Below, one piece after another: positions 1 through 6,286 of a stretch of DNA of 10,798 nucleotides. The stretch is from Rhizobium sp. Q54 (GTDB lineage: Bacteria > Pseudomonadota > Alphaproteobacteria > Rickettsiales > UBA1997), in the NCBI GenBank assembly GCA_945865745.1, contig CAMBFP010000031.1, positions 1 to 10,798 of the forward strand. The letters run 5' to 3'. Positions within the stretch are counted from its first letter, which is position 1; each line of letters opens with the position of its first letter. Below the pieces are notes generated by a model. The model did not search any database and was not told where the DNA came from. It saw nothing but the letters and a program-made list of their open reading frames with translations. Made by a program: the position numbers and the translations under genes.

Positions 1-171
1 GTTGCACGCGCTGTTGAAAAACCAGTTGTTGAGCACGGACAAATCAAAATTGCTCACATGATGAACGTAACTCTATCTTCAGATCATCGCTCAGTTGATG
101 GGGCTGTGGGTGCAGAATTTTTGAAAGCACTGCGTCAATATATTGAACATCCAATTTTAATGGTGATCTAG
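1..171 (+). CDS. pdhC: Dihydrolipoamide acyltransferase (E2) C-terminus, probably of pyruvate dehydrogenase; 5' end outside window
   Basis: Only the last 56 residues are present; the frame is open from base 1 to the TAG at 169-171. They contain the E2 catalytic signature DHRSVDG (residues 28-34 of the fragment), where the His takes part in acetyl transfer from the lipoyl group to CoA in the 2-oxoacid dehydrogenase catalytic domain. The preceding stretch ending in MMNVTLSSDHR and the tail ending EHPILMVI are typical of the end of this domain. The ending looks more like pyruvate dehydrogenase E2 (also called aceF) than 2-oxoglutarate dehydrogenase E2 (SucB), but the lipoyl and E1/E3-binding domains that would help decide lie outside. 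No clear terminator hairpin follows in the 63 bases before the next gene. Confidence 0.85.
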   Translation, partial: VARAVEKPVVEHGQIKIAHMMNVTLSSDHRSVDGAVGAEFLKALRQYIEHPILMVI

Positions 172-234
172 CTTGCTTTCATCAAAGTCATTTTTATTTT
201 TCACGATCAATTCTAATCCCATTTTAAAATACAT

Positions 235-549
235 ATGATCAAAACAATCGAGCTAATAGTTGCCATCTTCTTGGTGGTTTTTTCATTTTTTGCCGGCGTA
301 AAATATTCCGATGACATCAAGAGCCATGCGAGCTGGCTATTCGAAAATAAAGGTGAAGAAGAGGTTGAATTGCCAGATCTTTCTAGTGAGGGAGATGTTG
401 AAATCACTGTTCCAACCGATGGAAGCGTGAGCGATAAAAATATTCCCGCTGAGCAAATTCAGCCAGTCGCCACAGATGCAGAGAATACTCCAATGGATTA
501 CATCGACACCAATAATCCAAAAACATCCGCGCCAACACAAGCGCAATAG
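235..549 (+). CDS. Small single-pass membrane protein, unknown function
   Basis: This 104-residue protein is not recognised. Residues about 4-22 form one hydrophobic segment (IELIVAIFLVVFSFFAG) that looks like an uncleaved N-terminal anchor. The remaining 80 residues are hydrophilic, acidic and rich in Pro, Thr, Ser and Asn, so they look disordered and are probably periplasmic. There is no lipobox and no catalytic motif. The ATG is preceded in frame by a TAA a few codons upstream and lacks a good Shine-Dalgarno, like many genes here. It lies 63 bases after the E2 gene and 33 bases before a gene for a signal-peptide barrel protein, so the pair may be one envelope unit. The anchor-plus-tail design recalls small envelope scaffolds, but no family can be named. 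Confidence 0.6.
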   Translation: MIKTIELIVAIFLVVFSFFAGVKYSDDIKSHASWLFENKGEEEVELPDLSSEGDVEITVPTDGSVSDKNIPAEQIQPVATDAENTPMDYIDTNNPKTSAPTQAQ

Positions 550-582
550 TTAGGATTTTTCCCGGTATCACCACACCACTAA

Positions 583-1377
583 ATGAGACGCCACCACCTC
601 TCTATTCCACCGCTGTTGCTGTTGCTTTTTTTAGCGCCTTTTCCAGCTTTCGCCGTTGAATCTGAAGCTCAGCGCGAGGCTATCGTTGCGCCGCGTGCAA
701 AGAGGTTCTATAAGTCTAGTCGCGCCAGGCAATACCTCTCATTCGGGGGTAATTACACATCTGATTATAACTCAAAAGACTACCAAATCATCTCGCGCTA
801 TCTTTATCAAAGCGAAAAAGCCATCAATGAAATCAACTTCAAGCATGAGGCGAAATATGCAGATAGCGGTAGCGGCAATAAGAAGAAATACGATGTCAAA
901 ACATCAGAACTTTACGACATCACTCTTTCTGGCAAGGCAATAATTGGCGAGAGCAAAAATTATGGCGTGGTCTACCACCGAACTATTCACGATAGTTTTG
1001 AGAGATATAGTCACGATACTAGAAATGCTCTAGGCGTTGGGCGTGTATTTTTAAATGAGCGCTTGGAATGGGATGTGAGTTTTGGATATCACGATGTGCA
1101 GCATTATGGCTCCGAGCCAGATCTAATAACTTCCTGGCGGGCAAATTTTAAAATTAGCGATAAGTTAACATTCGTTCAAAGGGCTTATTTATTCTTTGAT
1201 CAAAAAAGTACCGACAGCGATTTTAAAACCAGCTTGGTTTATCGAATTGGCGAAAATATGTCGTTTGAGTTGCGTCATAATTTTGAGCGAAGGCGCTACC
1301 TAGAGGATGGGGAGACAAATGCCATTAATCATGTGAGTCGTAGCGTGACGGTGGGACTTATATTTGATCTAAACTAA
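583..1377 (+). CDS. Probable outer-membrane beta-barrel protein (DUF481-like), unknown function
   Basis: The 264-residue product starts with a classical signal peptide: Arg-Arg at residues 2-3, a leucine-rich core (about 8-18) and a likely signal peptidase I site after AFA (residue 24). The mature part alternates polar and aromatic/hydrophobic residues in short stretches separated by charged turns (for example YLSFGGNYTSDYNS, WDVSFGYHDVQHYG, TSLVYRIGENMSFELRH). It ends in an amphipathic strand, VTVGLIFDLN. This is the pattern of an outer-membrane barrel of roughly 10-12 strands and resembles DUF481 (YdiY-type) proteins. That family link is an inference from style, not a motif match. The start is fixed by an in-frame TAA directly before the ATG; no Shine-Dalgarno is visible. 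The stop lies 2 bases from the 3' end of an opposing tRNA gene. Confidence 0.65.
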   Translation: MRRHHLSIPPLLLLLFLAPFPAFAVESEAQREAIVAPRAKRFYKSSRARQYLSFGGNYTSDYNSKDYQIISRYLYQSEKAINEINFKHEAKYADSGSGNKKKYDVKTSELYDITLSGKAIIGESKNYGVVYHRTIHDSFERYSHDTRNALGVGRVFLNERLEWDVSFGYHDVQHYGSEPDLITSWRANFKISDKLTFVQRAYLFFDQKSTDSDFKTSLVYRIGENMSFELRHNFERRRYLEDGETNAINHVSRSVTVGLIFDLN

Positions 1378-1379
1378 AC

Positions 1380-1454
1380 TGGTGCTGTCGAGTGGAATCG
1401 AACCACCGACCTCTTCATTACCAATGAAGTGCTCTACCCCTGAGCTACGACAGC
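1380..1454 (-). tRNA. tRNA-Thr (anticodon GGT)
   Basis: Read on the minus strand from 1454, the sequence folds as a full cloverleaf. The 7-bp acceptor stem is GCTGTCG/CGACAGC, the D arm is GCTC/GAGC with loop AGGGGTA, and the anticodon stem CTTCA/TGAAG encloses loop TTGGTAA. That places GGT at positions 34-36, reading ACC and ACU threonine codons. The variable region is about 5 bases and the T arm GGTGG-TTCGATT-CCACT carries the TTCGA signature. The discriminator is A (1383) and CCA is encoded (1382-1380). The gene begins 3 bases after the ubiE stop on the same strand, so it is probably cut out of a ubiE-tRNA transcript. Confidence 0.96.
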
Positions 1455-1457
1455 ATT

Positions 1458-2195
1458 TTATTTTATTCCTACGTGAATCGCCGCGGTCCCAAAGGTTAAA
1501 TTTTGGTAAGACGCATTTTTAAATCCCGCATTCTCAATCATTTTTTTGAATTCTTCTTGCGGAGGAAATTTGCGAATACTCTCAACCAAATATTGGTAAG
1601 AGCTGCGATCTTTCAGAACAGCTTCACCTATTTTCGGAATTAGTTTGAAAGAGTAAATGTCGTAAATTTTTTGCAGGAAATAATCGTTAACTTTTGCGAA
1701 TTCCAAACAGATAAATTTCCCACCAGGTTTTAAAACCCGATAGGCTTCAGCCAGCCCCCTGTCTATGTTAGTAAAGTTTCTAATCCCAAAGGCGATTGTA
1801 AAAAAATCAAAAGTTTCATCAGCAAAAGAAAGTTGCTCTCCATCACAGCAAGTAAATTCCAAGTTAGAAAAAAGATTGAAATCAACTGCGCGTTCGCGAC
1901 CGACATCAAGCATTTCCTGATTAATATCAACGACATCAACCTTTGTTTGTGGAAATTTTTTAGTAATGCGGAAAGCGATGTCTCCCGTGCCGCCAGCAAC
2001 ATCAACCACTTGCAAGGGATTGCCGCTTATTTCTTCGAGCATTTTATTTTTCCAGATTCGATGAAGGCCGCCACTCATAAGATCATTCATCAAATCATAT
2101 TTTTTGGCGACATTAGAAAAAATTTCTTTAACAAGATCGGCCTTCTGCTCGCGCTTTACCTGCTTAAATCCAAAATGTGTTTGATCTTCCTTCAT
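1458..2195 (-). CDS. ubiE: Ubiquinone/menaquinone biosynthesis C-methyltransferase UbiE
   Basis: The 245-residue, SAM-dependent class I methyltransferase methylates the quinone ring carbon in ubiquinone (and menaquinone) synthesis. It shows the UbiE N-terminal block THFGF (residues 6-10), VAKKYDLMNDLMSGGLHRIWK (29-49), the SAM-binding motif I VVDVAGGTGD (63-72), an acidic SAM contact VVDIN (88-92), FGIRNF (136-141) and RVLKPGGKFICLEF (153-166). The C-terminal SYQYLVESIRKFPPQ block (199-213) is the second family signature. Length is normal (about 250). The frame stays open upstream to 2435, but that part is antisense to queA and has no UbiE similarity. The ATG at 2195-2193 sits just before the conserved THFGF, with a weak AGAAG about 8 bases upstream. 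The start overlaps the queA start; tRNA-Thr follows 3 bases downstream. Confidence 0.96.
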   Translation of the reverse strand: MKEDQTHFGFKQVKREQKADLVKEIFSNVAKKYDLMNDLMSGGLHRIWKNKMLEEISGNPLQVVDVAGGTGDIAFRITKKFPQTKVDVVDINQEMLDVGRERAVDFNLFSNLEFTCCDGEQLSFADETFDFFTIAFGIRNFTNIDRGLAEAYRVLKPGGKFICLEFAKVNDYFLQKIYDIYSFKLIPKIGEAVLKDRSSYQYLVESIRKFPPQEEFKKMIENAGFKNASYQNLTFGTAAIHVGIK

Positions 2196-3282
2196 GTTAA
2201 AAACTTCTGATTTCGATTTCGATTTACCAACAAATTTAATTGCACAGACACCATTTTTTCCAAAAGAAAAAACTAAGATGCTGGTGTCTTGCGGTACGAA
2301 AATTCTTGATGCGCAGCTAATCAATCTCGCTGATTTTTTGCAAGAAGGCGATGTGATGGTTTTTAATGATGTAAAAGTGATTAAGGCAAAATTGTCGGCG
2401 AGAATTTTGCGAAATTCAGCGCAACTCGAATTCAATTTAGACCAGGAAAATCAAGGTCTCTGGAACGCTTTATGTCGTCCGGCAAAGAAGGTTAAGGCTG
2501 GCGATTCTCTTGAAATTGCTTCGGATTTTTTTGCTGAAGTAAAAGAAAAAAATGACGACGGCACAATCAAAATAAAATTTGATTGTGATTCTGAAGAGCT
2601 ATTCGCAAAGCTTGAAAAATATGGCTCAGTGCCTCTCCCTCCTTACATCAAGCGTTCTGGCGATGCTGAGTCTTTAGAAGCGAGCAACCCCACAGAATCG
2701 TCCTCCAACAATCTTAAGGCGAAAGAGAGTGATGTAAAAAATTACCAAACAATTTATGCCGCAAAAGGAATGGCGGCCGCAGCTCCAACTGCTGGCTTAC
2801 ACTTCAATGAAAAAATTTTTGCGATGCTTGCAGCGAAGAAAATCGAGAAAGTTTTTGTAACTCTGAACGTTGGTGCGGGGACGTTTCTACCGGTTCGTGC
2901 GGATTTTTTAAAAGATCACAAAATGCACAGTGAGTTTTTCTCGCTTTCTGCCGAGGCCGCCGAAGCGATTAATTCCGCCAAGGCGCGCGGTAAAAAAATT
3001 GTCGCAGTCGGCACAACTTCTCTGCGCGTTTTGGAATCGGCTGCTGATGCAAATGGGCTCTTGAGGCCAATGAATATGCATACGCAGATTTTTATTCATC
3101 CGCCTTACGCTTTTAAAATTGTCGATATTTTAATGACGAATTTTCACTTGCCGAAATCAACACTCTTTATGTTGATCTGTGCCTTTGTCGGAAAAGAGAC
3201 CGCATTTGAGATTTACAGCCATGCCATGTCACAGCAATATCGCTTTTATTCTTACGGAGACTCTTCGCTGCTTTTTCGTTAA
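2194..3282 (+). CDS. queA: S-adenosylmethionine:tRNA ribosyltransferase-isomerase QueA
   Basis: QueA transfers and isomerises the ribosyl part of SAM onto preQ1 at tRNA position 34, giving epoxyqueuosine, the penultimate step of queuosine synthesis. Conserved blocks run through the 362 residues: FDFDLPTNLIAQTP (7-20), GDVMVFNDVKVIKAKL (52-67), SVPLPPYIKR (145-154), YQTIYA..G..AAAPTAGLHF (184-204), FVTLNVGAGTF (221-231), HKMHSEFF (242-249), VAVGTTSLRVLESA (270-283), TQIFIHPPYAFKIVD (297-311), TNFHLPKSTLFML (315-327) and YRFYSYGDSSLLF (349-361). Residues about 155-182 are a Ser/Asn/Glu-rich insertion absent from E. coli QueA. The ATG at 2194 is favoured because the next Met (29) would remove the first conserved block. 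No Shine-Dalgarno is visible. The start overlaps the divergent ubiE start. Confidence 0.96.
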   Translation: MLKTSDFDFDLPTNLIAQTPFFPKEKTKMLVSCGTKILDAQLINLADFLQEGDVMVFNDVKVIKAKLSARILRNSAQLEFNLDQENQGLWNALCRPAKKVKAGDSLEIASDFFAEVKEKNDDGTIKIKFDCDSEELFAKLEKYGSVPLPPYIKRSGDAESLEASNPTESSSNNLKAKESDVKNYQTIYAAKGMAAAAPTAGLHFNEKIFAMLAAKKIEKVFVTLNVGAGTFLPVRADFLKDHKMHSEFFSLSAEAAEAINSAKARGKKIVAVGTTSLRVLESAADANGLLRPMNMHTQIFIHPPYAFKIVDILMTNFHLPKSTLFMLICAFVGKETAFEIYSHAMSQQYRFYSYGDSSLLFR

Positions 3283-3351
3283 TTCATCAAGCTTATCCCA
3301 ACGAGCGTGCGACCAAACCTTCTCGATCAATTCCTGCGTTGAGATAGCAAA
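3283..3351. other. Convergent spacer between queA and the ileS fragment
   Basis: This 69-base gap between two converging genes has no strong hairpin plus T-run, so no intrinsic terminator can be called. It is somewhat richer in G+C than its flanks. On the minus strand two frames are open across most of it. One continues directly in frame after the ileS-fragment TAG; another reads a short peptide ending NAGIDREGLVARSLG before a TAA. Neither is recognised, and both are too short to call a gene. Confidence 0.4.
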
Positions 3352-4170
3352 CTAAAGAGTTATCCCCACTTTCAAATCGCCGTCATCCAACTTGTTCTCA
3401 AAAGAAAATTTGGCAGAAATTTTTTCGGAACTGCATTGCAAATCATCGGCCAAAACTTGCTCTTTGATGTAATCAGCAAAGTTTTTTGAAACCTCAACAA
3501 TGCGTGGATTTGTTGAGCTGAGATGCAGCTTAATGCGATCGGAAATATTTAAATCCGCATCTTTGCGATTTTGTTGAACTGCGCGCACAACGTCTCTGGC
3601 GATGCCTTCATCTTCCAAATCTTTCGTAACTTCAATATCAAGCGAGATCAGATAATCATTGGTGGGAAGAGCCATGATTGCAAATTTTTTCTCATCGTGA
3701 TTTTTTGTTGTTAGCTTAATTTCGAATTCATCATCGACCAAATTTACGCAGCCATTTTCTCCTAAGGTAATTTCGATTTCTTTGTCAGAAATTTTTTTCC
3801 ATTCGCCAGATTTTGTTGCCGCAGTAATTTCCTTAATTTTCGGTCCATATTTTGCGCCGATTTTCTTGAAATTTACCTGAAGCTTTAACTCGGCTAAATC
3901 TGCAATTTCTTCTTTTACCTCGAGTGATTTTACGTTGATTTCCTCGGCAATAATTTCTTTGAAAGGCAAAATTCTTGCTGAGTTTTTTCCGATGATCGTG
4001 AGTGATTTTAACGGCAATCTCACGCGCAAATTTTTATTGTCGCGAATTGATAAGGCCGTGGAACATATGGCGCGGACAAGGTCCATGTCGGCAACCAGCT
4101 TTATCTCATCTAGCAAAAAAGAAACGTCAGGAAAATCTTGAAGGTGAACAGAGGTTTTGCGATCGATCAT
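3352..4170 (-). CDS. Stand-alone C-terminal fragment of isoleucyl-tRNA synthetase (remnant or retained domain)
   Basis: The 272 residues match only the last quarter of the long (about 1050-1090 residue) IleRS seen in Rickettsiales-type bacteria. They start in the anticodon-binding region at SVHLQDFPD (7-15), continue with VRAICSTALSIRDNKNLRVRLPL (32-54) and NVKSL (79-83), then reach the C-terminal extension with NFKKIGAKYGPKIKEI (100-115), GEW (122-124), LDIEVTKDLEDEGIARDVVRAVQQNRKDADLNISDRI (177-213) and a natural-looking end. The whole Rossmann catalytic domain (HIGH and KMSKS motifs) and the editing domain are missing, so it cannot charge tRNA. No IleRS-like sequence lies upstream in any frame: the in-frame codons before the ATG hit a TGA after nine, and purM occupies the site. 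The ATG overlaps the purM stop (ATGA), with GGAG 7 bases upstream, so it is probably translated. It could be a decaying duplicate, half of a split ileS, or a repurposed tRNA-binding domain. Confidence 0.85.
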   Translation of the reverse strand: MIDRKTSVHLQDFPDVSFLLDEIKLVADMDLVRAICSTALSIRDNKNLRVRLPLKSLTIIGKNSARILPFKEIIAEEINVKSLEVKEEIADLAELKLQVNFKKIGAKYGPKIKEITAATKSGEWKKISDKEIEITLGENGCVNLVDDEFEIKLTTKNHDEKKFAIMALPTNDYLISLDIEVTKDLEDEGIARDVVRAVQQNRKDADLNISDRIKLHLSSTNPRIVEVSKNFADYIKEQVLADDLQCSSEKISAKFSFENKLDDGDLKVGITL

Positions 4171-5138
4171 GCCAATTCTCCGATTATAGAAACTTCTTCA
4201 CCAGTTTGGATGAGAATATTTTTTACTTCTTCAGCGTGATTTTTTTCGACGACTAAAACCATGCCAATTCCGCAATTGAAAGTGCGTCGCATTTCTTCGT
4301 CGGTGACTTTGCCGAGCAGTTGCAATTTATCAAAAATTTCTGGGCGTTTCCAAGATTTGAAATTGATTTTTGGTGTAACATTTTTACTCAAAACTCTCGG
4401 AAGATTTTCTGTTAAGCCTCCGCCAGTAATGTGCGAAAGGGCTTTTACCTTTTTGCTGCGGATCGCTTCGAGACAAGATTTTACGTAGATTTTTGTAGGA
4501 GTGAGAAGCTCTTCGCCCATCTCGGTAAGTTTGATCGAGTTCTGCTGTAAAATATAGCGAGCCAAAGAATAGCCATTAGAGTGCAGGCCGCTTGAAGACA
4601 ATCCCAACAAGACATCTCCAACATTTGTTTCTCGTGGTAAAATTTCATCACGCTCGACAGCGCCTACGGCAAAGCCAGCTAAATCATAATCTCCGCCAGA
4701 ATACATTCCGGGCATTTCTGCAGTTTCTCCGCCGATCAAAGCACAGCCAGCTAGTTTACAACCATCGGCTATTCCCTTAATTACTTGGGTTGCGACTTCA
4801 ACTTCGAGCTTTGAACAAGCGAAATAATCTAAAAAGAAAAGAGGCTCGGCGCCCTGAACAACAAGGTCATTTACCGACATCGCGACTAAATCAATTCCGA
4901 TTGTATCATGTTTGCCAACTTCGATTGCGACCTTGAGCTTCGTGCCTACTCCATCAGTTGAAGAGACCAAAACCGGATCGCGAAAATTACATTTTTTGAG
5001 ATCAAAAAGTGCGCCAAATCCGCCGAGATCAGAGTCTGCGCCAAGACGTTTTGTTGCTTTAGCAAAAGGCTTGATGCGATTAATTAATTCATTTCCAGCG
5101 TCGATGTCGACTCCAGCCTGCTTGTAATTCAGAGACAT
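4167..5138 (-). CDS. purM: Phosphoribosylformylglycinamidine cyclo-ligase (AIR synthetase) PurM
   Basis: PurM closes the imidazole ring of FGAM with ATP to give aminoimidazole ribotide, the fifth step of de novo purine synthesis, in the cytoplasm. The 323-residue protein is full length apart from a slightly short C-terminus (E. coli 345). Clear blocks are YKQAGVDIDAGN (5-16), LGGFGALFDL (38-47), the ATP-binding signature VSSTDGVGTKLKVA (58-71), DTIGIDLVAMSVNDLVVQGAEPLFFLDY (78-105), IGGETAEMPGMY (135-146), DYDLAGFAVG (150-159), SSSGLHSNGYSL (181-192), HITGGGLTENLPRVL (236-250) and RTFNCGIGM (285-293). The ATG at 5138 directly precedes the conserved YKxAGVDIDAG block; there is no Shine-Dalgarno. 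The neighbouring position, where some genomes carry purN, here holds an IleRS fragment. Confidence 0.97.
   Translation of the reverse strand: MSLNYKQAGVDIDAGNELINRIKPFAKATKRLGADSDLGGFGALFDLKKCNFRDPVLVSSTDGVGTKLKVAIEVGKHDTIGIDLVAMSVNDLVVQGAEPLFFLDYFACSKLEVEVATQVIKGIADGCKLAGCALIGGETAEMPGMYSGGDYDLAGFAVGAVERDEILPRETNVGDVLLGLSSSGLHSNGYSLARYILQQNSIKLTEMGEELLTPTKIYVKSCLEAIRSKKVKALSHITGGGLTENLPRVLSKNVTPKINFKSWKRPEIFDKLQLLGKVTDEEMRRTFNCGIGMVLVVEKNHAEEVKNILIQTGEEVSIIGELA
4171..4181 (-). promoter_or_regulatory. Ribosome binding site for the ileS-fragment frame, inside the end of purM
   Basis: On the minus strand GGAGAA begins at 4181, leaving 7 bases between GGAG (4181-4178) and the ATG at 4170. This is one of the best Shine-Dalgarno matches in the window, where most genes have none. 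Together with the ATGA stop/start overlap it indicates translation coupled to purM. It lies within purM coding sequence (codons for GEL), so it could partly be chance. Confidence 0.55.
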
Positions 5139-5142
5139 TTTT

Positions 5143-5215
5143 ATTTATGATTTATGATTTAGAAAATAGGGCATCTAACATCCAATGAATATAAAATCAT
5201 AAATCTTAAATCTTA
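5143..5215. repeat. AT-rich nested direct and inverted 7-base repeats between divergent purM and DUF2066 genes
   Basis: The 11-mer ATTTATGATTT occurs at 5143-5153 and again at 5150-5160, overlapping with a 7-base period. Its exact reverse complement, AAATCATAAAT, lies at 5194-5204, followed by tandem AAATCTT units at 5201-5207 and 5208-5214. The arms could form an 11-bp or longer hairpin around a 33-base loop in either transcript. It could be a small palindromic element, a slippage-built repeat or a regulator site. No protein product is seen. Confidence 0.6.
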
Positions 5216-5216
5216 A
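5188..5216 (-). promoter_or_regulatory. Possible sigma-70 promoter for purM
   Basis: Read on the minus strand, TTAAGA (5216-5211) matches the -35 consensus at 4 of 6 positions. TATATT (5193-5188) matches -10 at 5 of 6. The spacer is exactly 17 bases and the first base of purM is about 50 bases downstream. The region is very AT-rich, so such matches arise easily by chance, and a promoter for the divergent gene probably overlaps. Confidence 0.3.
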
Positions 5217-5227
5217 ATTCCAGATTC

Positions 5228-6286
5228 ATGTCGCGAATTCTTATTTTGCTGATTTGTTTTTCAGCAATCTCTTTCTCATCCAACGCCGCAGAACCTGACA
5301 CTTATTTTGTTTCTGGAGTTTCGGTTAATATCACGGGCAAATCTTCCGCTGTCGCAAAGAATATCGCTCATGCAAATGCAAGACGAGATGCATTTTCGAT
5401 TCTAATTACTCGTCTAGAGATGAAGGCAAGTATTGTTGATAGCATTACTGATGACGAGATTTCTGACATGGTGCGCTCGGAGCAAATTGAAAATGAAAAA
5501 ATTGCCGGCGGTAATTATTCCGCCACTTTTAATATCATGTTCGCCAAAGATTTTGTTGAGCATATTTTAGCGCAGAAAAATTCTCCATCTACTCAGGTAA
5601 AAACATCGGAAGAATCTTACTTACTGATTCCGGTAAAGATGAAAAAGTATCAACCATTATTGTGGGGCGAGGAAAGTGACTGGAAGGCTTTGATCGCGAA
5701 GGTTATTGGTAAAAAATCTCCAAATAATTTTATTATTCCCGATTCAGATATCGACAATATTGCCACTCTTAATAACGGAAATATCGCCTCTCTCGACTAC
5801 GCAGTTTTAGAGCCAATGCTTGCGCGTTACAAAGCCAGCGCGGCTTACGCTTTAATTTTTTCTTACGACGAGATTGAAAATAAAGTGATCGTTGATGTTT
5901 TGCGCATAGGCAAGTTGCAGAAAAAACAGGTTAAGCTCAGCTTTGTTAATGTAGATCGTCTTACCTACGAAGTTTTGATGAGCAAAGTCGCAGATAAGAC
6001 CATTAATTATTTAACAAACTCACAAAAATCTTCGAATCAAAGCGCAAATCCAGATCTTACGCGGATTAAAATTCACATCAGCAAGTTAAGTAATTGGCTG
6101 CTAATCAAGAATAAAATCGAAAGTAGTAATTTGGTTAATCGACTTAACCTTGAATCAATTTCGCGCGATCAAATTGTGGTTGCGGTTAGTTATGAAGGCC
6201 CCGGGGATATTCGAGAAGCCTTTGCCAAACAAGGGATATACTTAAATCTTCAAGCGGATAATTCTTTTACACTCGATGCAAACTAG
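5228..6286 (+). CDS. Periplasmic/secreted DUF2066-like protein, unknown function
   Basis: The 352-residue protein has a signal peptide: Arg at residue 3, hydrophobic core ILILLICFSAISF (4-16) and probable cleavage after SNA (residue 20). The mature N-terminus FVSGVSVNITGKSSAVAKNIAHANARRDAFSILITRL, followed by DDEISDMVRSEQIENEKI and a GNYSATFNIMFAKDFV strand, has the pattern of the DUF2066 family, whose role is unknown. The position supports this: in many proteobacteria a DUF2066 gene lies between purM and an AI-2E permease, as here, although purM is inverted in this window. The ATG has no Shine-Dalgarno and is placed just before the signal peptide. The 3' end overlaps the next gene by 11 bases, suggesting coupled translation. 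The family call is from pattern and neighbourhood. Confidence 0.75.
   Translation: MSRILILLICFSAISFSSNAAEPDTYFVSGVSVNITGKSSAVAKNIAHANARRDAFSILITRLEMKASIVDSITDDEISDMVRSEQIENEKIAGGNYSATFNIMFAKDFVEHILAQKNSPSTQVKTSEESYLLIPVKMKKYQPLLWGEESDWKALIAKVIGKKSPNNFIIPDSDIDNIATLNNGNIASLDYAVLEPMLARYKASAAYALIFSYDEIENKVIVDVLRIGKLQKKQVKLSFVNVDRLTYEVLMSKVADKTINYLTNSQKSSNQSANPDLTRIKIHISKLSNWLLIKNKIESSNLVNRLNLESISRDQIVVAVSYEGPGDIREAFAKQGIYLNLQADNSFTLDAN

Noticed and set aside
172..234. Intrinsic terminator after the E2 gene
   Set aside because: The stretch is T-rich but has no convincing GC stem, so it was not called.
1833..2210. 125-codon + strand frame opposite ubiE
   Set aside because: It is antisense to conserved UbiE blocks, has no recognisable domain and would overlap the queA start; it is best explained as a shadow.
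2196..2435. Upstream extension of the ubiE frame to an ATG at 2435
   Set aside because: The extra 80 residues lie antisense to conserved queA codons and show no methyltransferase similarity; the ATG at 2195 fits the UbiE N-terminus.
4171..5138. Missing IleRS N-terminal part hidden by a frameshift upstream of the fragment
   Set aside because: The upstream in-frame codons reach a TGA after nine codons and the region encodes intact PurM; no HIGH, editing or KMSKS sequence is seen in any frame.
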